A stretch of DNA of 64,000 nucleotides. Source: Platerodrilus igneus (Eukaryota; Arthropoda; Insecta; Coleoptera; Lycidae). Where the stretch lies: the NCBI GenBank assembly GCA_036346225.1, contig JARFIW010001744.1:81157-145156 (forward strand), given 5' to 3'. Position numbers and translations under genes: made by a program. Of the stretch, positions 46,301 to 56,547 are shown piece after piece. Under the pieces are notes generated by a model. The model saw only the letters and a list, made by a program, of their open reading frames with translations, ran no database searches and was not told where the DNA came from. How positions within the stretch are numbered: position 1 is the first letter of the stretch; every line of letters begins with the position of its first letter.

Positions 46301-47559
46301 AATCAGGCAGAAAAGAGTTTAAAATTTTAAAGTTTCGAAAATTTGATATTCATTTGAACCGCTATATCGAGTCTTAAATCAAACTGCTTGAATGGGACAA
46401 GGTTAAGTAGCTTTGTTAGTTGTCAGCAAAGAGCCCCACATAAAAATTAGTTGTAAATCAGGCAGAAAAAGTTTAAAATTTTAAAGTTTCGAAAATTTGG
46501 TATTCATTTGAACCGCAATATCGAGTCTTAAATCCAAACTGCTTGAATGGGACAAGGTTAAGTAGCTTTGCTGTTGTCAGCAAAGAGCCCCCATATAAAA
46601 AATTAATTGTAAATCAGGCAGAAAAGAGTTTAAAATTTTTAAAGTTTCGAAAATTTGATATTCATTTGAACCGCAATATCGAGTCTTAAATCTAAACTGC
46701 TTGAATGGGACAAGGTTAAGTAGCTTTGTTAGGTTGTCAGCAAAGAGCCACCACGTAAAAAATTAGTTTTAAATCAGGCAGAAAAAAGTTAAAAATTTTT
46801 AAGGTTTCGAAAATTTGATATATATTTAAACCGCTATATCGAGTCTTAAAACCGAACTGCTTAAATGGGACAAGGTTAAGTAGCTTTGCTGTTGTCAGCA
46901 AAGAGCCCCCATATAAAAAATTAATTATAAATCAGGCAGAAAAGAGTTTAAAATTTTTAAAGTTTCGAAAATTTGATATTCATTTGAACCGCAATATCGA
47001 GTCTTAAATCTAAACTGCTTGAATGGGACAAGGTTAAGTAGCTTTGTTAGGTTGTCAGCAAAGAGCCACCATAAAAATTAGTTTAAATCAGGCAGAAAAA
47101 AGTTAAAAATTTTTAAGGTTTCGAAAATTTGATATATATTTAACCGCTATATCGAGTCTTAAATCCTAGAACTGCTTAAATGGGACAAGGTTAAGTAGCT
47201 TTGTTGTTGTCAGCAAAGAGCCACCACTATAAAAATTAAGTTATTAAATCAGGCAGAAAAGAGTTAAAATTTTTAAAGTTTCGAAAATTTGATATATCAT
47301 TTGAACCGCAATATCGAGTCTTAAAACTAACTGCTTGAATGGGACAAGGTTAAGTAGCTTTGTTAGGTTGTCAGCAAAGAGCTCACCATATAAAATTAGT
47401 TGTTAAATCAGGCAGAAAAGATATTAAAATTTTTAAAGTTTTGAAGAATATATATTCATGTTAGAACCAAATCACTTGACAATCATAAATCTTAATGGTG
47501 CAATTAAGTGTTTGTTAGGTTGTCAGCTCATACTCTGTTTCATAAAAGAATTAAGTTCA

Positions 47560-48070
47560 CACTTATTTAGGTTTCTGAAATTAAAGAATTGTTTTGAAAG
47601 TCTTAATAAAGATATATATCCTTACTTTATGCATCAGTCTTCAAAACCCATATTTTAGCAGTGTTAGATATTCAAGATTCAAAGTTTAGATGGATAAGTG
47701 CATCTAGCTCTGTTGGTCAAGTTGTAAAGAATCTTTTAGTGTCAGAATTGACTAATTTGGTTTAAAAATGATTAAGCTTTAAAGCATATATTGTTTTAGA
47801 AAAGATACTTTACATATAAGTATTAAATATCTATAATTATTGATGTCAGCATTCAAAATTTTCAAAACCTAAAATATTTTTAGCATGGATGTTTACGTAC
47901 TTTGAAGATGAATCAAAAGATTTGAAATCGCTGTTAAAATCAATCCTGCCTTCTTCTGGTCCAGTAGAAAAAGTTTTCAGTGCAGGTGGGAAAATTCTGA
48001 CTCCTAAACGAAATAGGTTGTCAGACAAATCATTGAGATTCTTTTAATCTTAAAGAAAAACAATAAAATA
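47560..48070 (+). pseudogene. hAT transposase carboxyl-terminal relic at the satellite edge
   Basis: The plus strand, with frame breaks, reads VLDIQDSKFRWISASSSVGQ (the FLDPRFKLRW-type region), VVKNLLVSELTNL, then ILPSSGPVEKVFSAGGKIL and TPKRNRLSDKSLRFF, the dimerisation domain with the NRLS(P/D) helix. It lacks the catalytic D and E segments upstream because the satellite begins there. It is a different hAT family from the 4.6/14.2-kb remnants (FSAGG-NRLSDKSL versus FSTYS-NPLTTERV). Confidence 0.75.
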
Positions 48071-48258
48071 TTGTTTGAAAAATAGCTTTTAAAATATGTA
48101 TTATTATAATAAAATAAAGTTCTAGTGAATTATTTGTAATTCTAGCATTCTAATCAATCTTTTGTAAAATACCTAAAATCTACCTATGCATTTTAGGTAC
48201 AAAAATAAAATATCTCTACCTGTACCTAATTATTTTTGCTTAAATGTACTTACACCTG

Positions 48259-48663
48259 TAGAGTAGAATTTATTTAAGATGAGCCTGTACGTCATTTGAC
48301 ATGCGCAAACCTTGAAAGTCAGTGCCGAAGCGGATTTAATAATTTTTAGGATTGTGAAAACACTCCCATAAAGTAAATATTCAAATATCAAGTTTTATTT
48401 TGTTGGTGGTTTAAATTCACATTTCGAATACGCGAATTAGCAAGACATAAAACACAAAGAAACAGAAAGAAAACTATGAAAGCGTAAGAAATAAATATAG
48501 AAATTCAAAGTCACAAATGTCAATTGACATTTAACAGCAAACTATCTACGCCACTGAAATGCTGAACGAACACGCCTATTTATAAACAATGGACTAATCT
48601 GACACTGTTTTAGCCATGTGCGCATGATGACATACAGGTTCTTCTTAAATAAATTCTACTCTA
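48259..48663. mobile_element. MITE with 48-bp inverted repeats, related to the 35.8-kb MITE
   Basis: About 405 bp. The ends read AGAGTAGAATTTATTTAAGA in both orientations, then (T)GAGCCTGTACGTCAT..TGCGCA. The inner portion (TTTAAGAAGAAC, then GTCATCATGCGCAC) is shared with the MITE at 35,841-36,426 while the outermost 15 bases differ. No open frame. Target duplication not resolved. Confidence 0.75.
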
Positions 48664-48685
48664 GTAGGTATAACTTTTTATAAGT

Positions 48686-49838
48686 ATGTACCTGTACCTA
48701 GGTACCAAAACAAAAATACCTATTACAACACTGCGTATGGTCCATTCCTTTATTGAAAACAATCATCCATCTACATTAAACAAAATTGTATCCACCGTGT
48801 CTGAAGTTAACGAGATGCCTCAATTAAAACGAAGCACTCCGAGACTCCTCTTAAATAAAATTGGTTTTAAGTAAGTATATAAGTTAGCAGAATAGATGTG
48901 GTTAAAATATGTGCTGCATTATAGATACACAAAGAGGTCAAGAAATAGTGTTCATAAAGAGAAAAGTGAAATAGTTGCGTGAAGACAATGTTATTTACGA
49001 CAAATAAGAAAATACAGAGATGAAGGAAGAAAAATATATTGGTTGGACGAGACGTAGCTTACTGCTGGCTATACCATAAGCAAGGTTTGGAAAGTTACCA
49101 ACTTTCTACATCCGAGACAGGCTTTTATTAATGAATCAATGAGGGGATTAAAAAAATCCGTCAGGAAAAGGAAAATGTCTGATAGTTCTCCATATTGGTT
49201 TGGAGGAAAGTTTTGTCAGCGGTAGTTTAAAAGTTTTCGAGTCGAAGAAAACAGGCGATTACCATGAAGAGACGATAGGTTTTGATTTTGAACAATGGTT
49301 CAAAGGAATTCTTAATAATGTTGATGAAAATGCTGTTATAGTGTTGGACAATGCACCTTATCATAGTAGAAAACTCGAAAAGATACCAAATACTGGAACA
49401 AAGAAAGCATATATTCAGGTATGGTTAACCGATAAAACTATCGACTACGAAGAAGATATAGTCAAAAACAAACTTCTTGATCTTGTAAGGAAAAGAGATG
49501 TAATTCCAACATGTGTTGTTGATGAAATGGCAAAAAACTATAACTGTACAGACTCACGCCTGCTGCCATATCATTGCGAATTAAACCCGATAGAATTAAT
49601 ATGGGCACAGATAAAAGGCAAAGTTGCAAGTAAAAATAAAACATTTAATATGGCAGAGCTTAAACTCTTGTTTCAAGCAGTTGCAAACGTAACATCAGAC
49701 AATTGGAAAAATCCTATTCGCTATGTTCAAAATTTAGAGATTAAAATGTGGCAACTCGACATTGTAATGGAAGTTGAAGTAGAGCCCTTGATTACACAAT
49801 TAGAAAATGATGATTTGTCTTCATCGTCTGAAGAATAG
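48686..49838 (+). pseudogene. IS630/Tc1-like DDE transposase with a 54-bp intron
   Basis: The amino part reads TTLRMVHSFIENNHPSTLNK and STPRLLLNKIGFK. A GTAAGT...TATAG intron (48,871-48,924) joins in phase to YTKRSRNSV. The catalytic core has KIYWLDET (first D), then a TAG where tryptophan is usual. Open frame 49,200-49,838 holds AVIVLDNAPYHSRKL (second D) and LLPYHCELNPIELIWAQIKG (catalytic E in NPIE), ending in an acidic serine-rich tail SSSSEE. A frameshift near 49,175 and stops near 48,982 and 49,054 inactivate it. The 49,200 frame alone looks intact but starts in mid-protein. Confidence 0.85.
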
Positions 49839-50225
49839 GAAACTGAAAATTAATGCTCTTGTATACTTCATTTATTGAAAGATATTAACATCTACTTTCT
49901 GTACGTACTATTCTATAAATTATGATTATCACAAATAAAGCACATTTTTGTAATAGATATTAACTTTAATAAGTATTATAGTAATAACAATAAATTAGTA
50001 GGTAGCATCCATCCCATGGTTTTTCTGGTTGCAAAGAACAAAATTGTCCAAATCCAGATGCATATGATGAAAACAGTAACTATCCTGTAAGTAAAAATCC
50101 TTTAGTCCAATTAAAAGAATATTATTGTATGTTAATCTCTTAGTTTAAAGTCACTACGTGGTTATTTTCTTATATAAATATAATTAAAGATATTAAAAGA
50201 TACAAAAAACAAAATATTTTTAAGA
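49839..50225. other. Spacer between the IS630-like pseudogene and Gypsy D
   Basis: AT-rich. A short plus-strand segment near 50,030-50,085 followed by GTAAGT could be an exon scrap, but I cannot assign it. Confidence 0.4.
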
Positions 50226-50803
50226 ATGACGGGTAAAGTAGATTACCAATTATTAAGGTTGTATTTAGATGCGATACTGCATTACGACCGTAATCCGCAC
50301 ATATTAAATATAATTATCGTTAATTGTCAAAATTTTCTAAGCACGTTTGGTAACAGAACGAATGAAACATTAAACAACTTTCTTATTAGAGCAATTGTAG
50401 GGAAATTGCAAAGTAGAGCTTTGATATTAATAGGATCAAGAACAAAATTAAGAACGTGGGAGGAAGTTAAAAATACTCTAAGTCTATGCTTCGGTGATCA
50501 ACAAAGTGTTGATTGTCTTGTACAGCATTTAATTTCACTTAGACCAAATAAAATGGAAACCCCTTATTTTGGTATGCGGTGTCAAAATGCACGTAGTCAA
50601 ATAATTTCAAAATTAAATTCAATAAACAGTTCAATAGAAGAACGCACTTTACATGTAAAAAATTATAATTGACTAGCTTTAAAAACGTTTGTAAGAAGAC
50701 TTTCCGAACAAATCCAAACGAATGTTAGATTAAGAAACCCAGGTAGTTTAGAATCAGCTATGAATTTTGTAGTAGAAGAAGAAAACTTTTTACATTCGAC
50801 ATA
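50226..50803 (+). pseudogene. Gag of Gypsy element D
   Basis: Open frame MTGKVDYQLLRLYLDAILHY to 50,672, then after a TAG codon the same frame continues with LALKTFVRRLSEQIQTNVRL to a stop at 50,801-50,803. ILIGSRTKLRTWEEVKNTL, LCFGDQQSVDCLVQHLISLR and TPYFGMRCQNARSQI are hallmarks of gypsy/17.6-type Gag (typically W-E-I-K, F-G-D-(Q/R), LI-RDL). No zinc knuckle is seen, as in that lineage. It is a capsid protein; the stop at about 50,673 leaves two parts. Confidence 0.78.
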
Positions 50804-50899
50804 ACAACATAAATACATACACTAACTTTAGACCAGCACACAGGTTACTTTCTGGTAAACCTAACATCAGCCATATACACCAATTAACAACACATCACC

Positions 50900-51585
50900 A
50901 TTTTTCAGATCAAATTTTCAGATTAATACTCCTGGTTTAATAGGATCGGACCTACTTAAACAACTGGATTCTAACATCAATATGAAAACAAACGAGTTAG
51001 TAAACCCTCGAACTAAGATACCCATATTATTATAATTCACCGTAAACGAAAATAATTACCACGTAACATCATTCCCACGTACACACACCTTTGTTAAGAT
51101 GTCAGTAAATATAAAAGAAAGTATAGGTATAATTAATTATACAGAGTTAAAAAAGGGATTAGAGACACCATGAGAAGTAGTAAAGGTAAACGATTATTTT
51201 GCACTAACCATTATCACGAATAGCAAAGAAAAAACCACAAGATTAACATTTAACGAGCCATAACAAATCAAACCCCTTAATATAATCGACGTAAACTTTA
51301 TAGATAAAATGGATATGAACGAACTTTTTGAAATCAAGCACAGCAAAATCCTGAAAAAAAATTAAAAAAATATTCAAGTAAATCACTGTAACCGAGAAGA
51401 GAAAGAAACAATAAGGAAATTTTGTTACGAATACCGATACATATTTTACTGCGATAAAATTCCACTAAATTTTACAAATAAAATAAGACTAAATCAGAAC
51501 TAAAGATGTCACTCCTGTTTTTACTAAATCATACAGACTCCCTGAAATTCACAGATAAGAAGTACGGGACCAAATTACTGATACA
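50900..51585 (+). pseudogene. Protease-end and pre-RT scraps of Gypsy element D
   Basis: Broken frames read TPGLIGSDLLKQLDSNINMK (the ILG-D loop end of the protease), VNDYFALTIITNSKEKTTRL, NREEKETIRKFCYEYRYIFY and TKSYRLPEIHR, which in the family directly precedes the RT fingers. Stops are frequent. Sequence identity with a gypsy element ends at 51,585. Confidence 0.65.
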
Positions 51586-52025
51586 CTATCATCATCATCA
51601 TTGGGTCTTCAGTCCTAGAACTGGTTGGATGTGTACCCACATTGTTTCCTAGTCTGAACCAACCTACACATTTCGCTGAAATTTGCTGTCTGCATCTATA
51701 CCTATCTGTGTGCGAAAGTCTGATCTCGGTCTACCTCTACCTAACTTTTCCTATCTCTGCTTGTAATATATCCTGAACTATTTCCCAGAAATGCCTTAGA
51801 ACGTATCCTGTCCTTGTATTTTTCCTATTTTTCGTTTTCCACAGATATCTTTATTCTTCTACTATTTCTACAACCAATTTGTTATTAACTTTGTCTGTCC
51901 ATGCTACCATCCTCATACATCTGAAGCACAACATTCCAGAAGGCTTCTATCTCTTTCTGTCTGCTTTTCCTACTGCCTCTATTTCTTAGATGTACTGTTC
52001 TGTACTCCATACTATGCTTTGAACA
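51586..52025 (-). mobile_element. LINE fragment, 3' end (left half of a split copy)
   Basis: On the minus strand this is the end of the same non-LTR reverse transcriptase family as 60,705-62,861, terminating in a GAT-repeat tail (atgatgatgatag). The copy is cut at 52,025 by the EnSpm-like element and resumes at 63,481. Many stops; no coding capacity. Confidence 0.8.
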
Positions 52026-52039
52026 CACTGAGAAAAATG
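52026..52039 (+). repeat. Left terminal inverted repeat, EnSpm-like element
   Basis: CACTGAGAAAAATG, a perfect match to the reverse complement of 63,467-63,480. Confidence 0.85.
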
Positions 52040-53836
52040 GTTTAAATAAACTGTATATCTAAGTTGAATTTAATAACCATTAATATATATTTTATTACCT
52101 GCAAACTTCTTAAGTGTTAATGCCAAATAAACGCAGTTTCTTGGAATAAGTTTCTTATAGCAATTACTCGCTTAGTAAAGGGTAATATGCATTTATTACC
52201 CATAAATACACTGAAATTATTAAATACTTCCAATACACAAGGATATTAGGCATAATTAAACAAGGTTAGTAGAATATATGTCTGTGTTCTTACTCCAAAT
52301 GCATGGTAAATCATCACAAATAAATTTATTATTTACTTTGATATTCATGGAGAATCGTTAGTCTTCGGGACTCGGAAATGATATGAGTTCCACTTCCCTT
52401 CAATAGCACAATATGCGCGCGCCACAAAATGTCACACGGCAATGCTAAAAGCGTATAATGACCCTCGTACGTTTTGGTTTGGTTCACGGTGCATTTCCTT
52501 CTTACATTCTTGTATGTTAAATAAAGCTTTTATTATATGTATTTATGTTTAATTAACCAATATAAATTATGGAATTCGCGTACACATCGTTACTAAAGCA
52601 ATGGGGGTTCCAGCCCTATATTGAAAACTTTTCAAGTAAGTATAATACAAGTTATGTTTACCCCTGAATAAGTTTAAACAATGGCCGCCTACTGCTTAAA
52701 TAGTATTTGCATGCTTTATTGCTTTTTATTTTTTAGAGCAAGGGATTGATGATGAAAGTTTTGAGCTCTTGGATTCAGAAACAATTCAGCTTTTATTTTC
52801 TCTCAGCGGACCTAGACTTATTTTTAAAAAGAAATATACAGAATATTTGAATAATTCCAAGCATCAGCTTTCAGCTAATGTATTCTACCATATTAGATAG
52901 CTTTTCATGCATGCACATTATAATTTTTTCATTTTAGAACTTTGAAACAGCGTCTGATTCTGATACCTTGGGAAGCAATTTTCATTCGATGATACTTGCA
53001 TGATTATAGAACCAGATGATGAACTAAGAAAAGCGTTTAAGGTTCAAGTATTACCCTTAGGAACTGATACTTTATCAGCAACACAAAACTTTACTGACTA
53101 TAGGGGAAATATCTCAGACAAGGTTTAATTTTTATTTAATAGTATTTTTTTATATTCAATCTTTAATTAGAACCTTGAAGAGCTGTTCAATAAAACTGCC
53201 GAAGGGCAGGTGATTTTGGCCAACCGAAAAAAACTAAATAGCTGCTTAAGGAGTAAAATTGCTAAGATTATTGTTGGGTCGCTTGTAAATGGAAGCACAC
53301 TTTGCCAGTCTAAATTGGAGTAATTACTTATAATTCTTTTGAGAAACTTTTTATTGGCATAATTTCATTTTTAGAATAAAATCCAGTCAATTCGTTAAAG
53401 CTGCAAAGGAAATTGCTGCATTTTTTCCTGGGGAAAGTGCAGAAACATATTATATACCATTCAGTTCGCCAAAACACGGACTTCGGCGACAACCTGCTCG
53501 GGGTAAATTGTGGTCGCGCTATATAAACTTGAAAGCTGCGTTACGATTAGCAAATGCAAATAGAGACGATAGTAGCAGCCCCCAAGAATCATCACAGATT
53601 TCAATTCCGATTGAGGCAGATGACAATAAAATAAATTTCTTGAAAATTGCACTGGAACCATATGAAAAAATTTTACTCGCTTGGGAGGAAACATTTGTAT
53701 TGAGGAAGAATAATTACAAACATTACGACTTGGAAGAACTTTATAATGAATTCCCTTGCTTAAGATTATACTATGGAATAGAATTGGTAAGCTAATGATT
53801 TTAACTAACCTATAAAAGACAATTGAATATGTGCAT

Positions 53837-54508
53837 AGGGACGAATCGATACCGTATTGGTATGATACTTTTACTCGGTAGTGGTATCAAAAGAAAGTAT
53901 TGATATATACTCTCTATTGAATGAAAAGTATTGATACCTACTTGTATCGTTAAATTTTGAATGTAGAAATAAAGGTTTATGCACACGATGACCTTTTTTC
54001 AAGCACGTTTCACAAATATATTTATGAAATTAAATGCATTACATTAATTTCACTTTATTAGGTTGCATTAAACAATAATTAAAATTGTTATACTTTATTG
54101 TTTGTGAAACGTGCATGAAAGTATGAACGTGAAATATAATCAGGATGGGTTTTCATGTATTTATGCAGGTTAGAAGTATACTGCCACAGTATCACACGGG
54201 TTTAAAACATTTATTGCATCTAGCATTTATGTTATCTTGATTATCGAAATATAACCATACACTAGACTTTGGCGGACCCATTTTGTAAGTAAGGTGAATG
54301 GTACATAAGCTTATTATTTTTTCACACCAAAAATTATTAGGCATGATACTACCGTGCGCCAACCCCATGCACAAATGAGTACCAATACAAGTACTTTTTA
54401 CCGATACCTACTCAGTACTCGATCATAAAGTATTGATACCAAAAGTACTTGGTATTGAAGGAAAAGTATCGAGTATGTACTCGTATTTACTCATATCGAT
54501 TCGTCTCT
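53837..54508. mobile_element. MITE in an intron of the SAM-like gene
   Basis: 672 bp. Inverted ends AG(G/A)GACGAATCGATA, rich in internal gtattgatac/gtatcaa words, flanked on both sides by the 10-bp direct repeat ATATGTGCAT (53,827-53,836 and 54,509-54,518). The long duplication suggests a Mutator-like or similar mobiliser. No coding capacity. Confidence 0.82.
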
Positions 54509-54947
54509 ATATGTGCATAGGTAGGTTTGTTTGGTTCATAAATTGAGTTAAGGGTAACAATAAGGTTTATTTCTGAATATGACATTTTTAACAGAACAAT
54601 ATTTCTGTTTACATTATGTTTATTCTTTTAGGTAGAATCTGATTTTAATAAAGAAAATGAAGATAAAATCGATATCATTTATAAGGAGTGGCCTAACATT
54701 GCTCAAGCCATAATTTTAGAAGGACGAGAAAGAAACTTAATTATGAAAGATGATGGCATGAAGGGTAAAATAAGTGATAGTTCTATATGTAAATATTTTA
54801 ACGTATATTATTTTTAAGATATTTCTTCCAAGGCGCTATTATTACTACCATTTTATTCTCACCCGTTACAGTTAAAAATTCTAAAAGCATGGAATTTGGA
54901 GACCGTCAAGATCAGAAGTACAGGAAAGCTTTATTTTGAAGGTTAAG

Positions 54948-56073
54948 GTAATATTTAAATTTTATGTGATTGATTATTGACTATATTAAATAGCAAGTAC
55001 AGATTTTGAAAACAAATGTATCAGGAAGTTGTTTGGTTGGGTTAGGGTACATTTAATAAACAGCATAAATTGAAATTTATTTTATAGTCATACTCATCTT
55101 TAAATATTTCCTTTTCATTGTAAACTTTGATGATAATATAATACTAGTCCAGAAACTTTCTCGGTACTGCATGATGTCGCTTTATGGGCATTGCATCTAC
55201 CTGTTAAGGTGTCACACTATTTCATATCTTGCCATCTAACTTAGTTTTTGACGCATGTATTTTCGATACACTCTGTATGCACTCTTATGTTGATATTCTT
55301 GCAGTATGAACAACTTCAGATCTAGGGTTGTGTGTATTAAACAAAATGTCGAAAACTAAGTGTTTTAAACACTGTTTAAAACAAAAGTGTTGTTTAAAAC
55401 GTTTTGTTGTTTTTGTTTTAAACATGATACAAAAACAATGAGTTTATAGCTATTAATGTAACAAGATTATTATGTGATTTATAATTATCGAGGACGTTGC
55501 TAGGTGACGAAGCGAGAGCCGAGTCACCTGTCAACGTCCAAGATGGATTTAAATTGCTAATAATCGAGTTGCATTCATAGCTTTGTCGTATCATTGACAA
55601 CTTTCAAACTTCAAAATTGTTAAACTTTTAACGTTTATATTGAAAACTGTCGAGATTTTGAAGTATAATGTTAATTTAGTCGTTTTTTTTAAATTGTTGA
55701 TCAAAGGTAGTATATCGCTTTGTAACTAAACGTATTATGGAGTCGTAACTAACGCATTATGAGATTCATAATTATCAATAAAAATTCAACAAAATGAACG
55801 TATAATAGTCAATGATACGATAAAAACATAGTGTCATTTTTTCATAAAATTTTCTCTGAGCGTAGAACAGTTTACTATTACTAGGGCATGGGGGTTTTTT
55901 ATTTGTAAATTGTCATAATATTTGTGGTGCCAACAACCAGCAGCTATACCATATGCATGAAATTAAAGCCAACACCATCTTTCTATAATTTTAATTGACA
56001 AGTGACAAGATTATAAAATTATATTTAGATAAAGTATTAGAACTTATTTGTAAGATGTGTTTATTGTTTGTAG
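54948..56073. other. Long intron or intergenic gap in the SAM-like gene
   Basis: 1.1 kb between the last two recognised exons. A tttaaacacttg/ttaaaacg-rich low-complexity segment (55,350-55,430) and partial repeats of cattatgagattcataattatc (55,465-55,490 and 55,755-55,785) suggest an old insertion. I cannot exclude a missed exon. Confidence 0.45.
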
Positions 56074-56547
56074 GATTTTGCTGAAATAACTGGTGTACTT
56101 GAAAGAAGGAAGCAGAAACTACAGTCGTATGATTTGCCTCTGCAACCATTTGGAGCCATTGTAGGGACGAAGATGCTGATGTGAAAGCGTTTTACATTTT
56201 TATTAATGACGTTACTTACAAATGTGATAGTGCTATACGTTGTTTGGAACTTCTTTATAAGGTATTTCATGCTCTTAACTTAGAGTACCCTGGCGAATCA
56301 AAGCACGTGTGGTACCTTATTCAAGAACTTGTTTTTAAAACGAATGTTACTAGTAAAGTAGGAAGCACCGCAAGTGTTATTTCCGACATAAATTTTCATT
56401 TGAGTAAACTAGCTTAAGTAATTTTATTTTATGTTTACTACAATACGAATTTTTGTTTCATAAAAGTATATACTTTTACAACTAACAACTTTCAATACTT
56501 ATTTGTTCTAATTATATTTTGGCTCTAATATTGCTTTAAATGTAAAA

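Larger units (their letters stand above)
37745..47450. repeat. Satellite array, about 62 monomers of about 160 bp
   Basis: Monomers contain fixed words ccgctatatcgagtc, ctgcttgaatgggacaagg, ttgtcagcaa and aatcaggcagaaa. Spacing between successive gggacaagg words is 159-160 bp in forward blocks. Orientation alternates: forward 37,745-39,175, reverse 39,176-40,535, forward 40,536-42,010, reverse 42,011-43,315, forward 43,316-47,450. Variant monomers recur in the same order, indicating higher-order units. Open frames inside are chance products of a repeat whose length is not a multiple of three. Confidence 0.95.
50226..51585 (+). mobile_element. Gypsy-type LTR retrotransposon fragment (element D)
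   Basis: Gag followed by protease-region scraps and the leader of RT, then an abrupt change at 51,585 into the 3' end of a minus-strand LINE. No LTR was found. Plus-strand order agrees with a gypsy/17.6-like element, 3'-truncated before the RT core. Confidence 0.75.
52569..56416 (+). pseudogene. SAM-like-domain gene of the EnSpm-like element, multi-exon
   Basis: Exons by splice sites and frame: 52,569-52,635, 52,737-52,879, 52,938-53,122, 53,171-53,319, 53,375-53,786, 54,632-54,764, about 54,872-54,947, and 56,074-56,416. The start MEFAYTSLLKQWGFQPYIEN plus exon 2 KQGIDDESFELLDSETIQLL and GPRLIFKKKY form a SAM-like domain. Exon 4 starts NLEELFNKTAEGQVILANRK; exon 5 has EIAAFFPGESAETYYIPF and RGKLWSRYINLKAALRLA; the last exon has HALNLEYPGESKHVWYLIQE. 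The order matches predicted insect and fish proteins of unknown function with a SAM start. One-base shifts in exon 3, near 54,940 and near 56,165 break it. Probable accessory protein of the transposon; role unknown. Confidence 0.75.

Noticed and set aside
37745..47450. CRISPR-like array
   Set aside because: Repeats are head-to-tail 160-bp monomers with no unique spacers, in a eukaryotic context; this is a satellite.
36510..48330. Shared decamer cagtgccgaa near 36,516 and 48,322 as a hAT terminus
   Set aside because: No reverse-complement partner or 8-bp duplication could be found for either copy.
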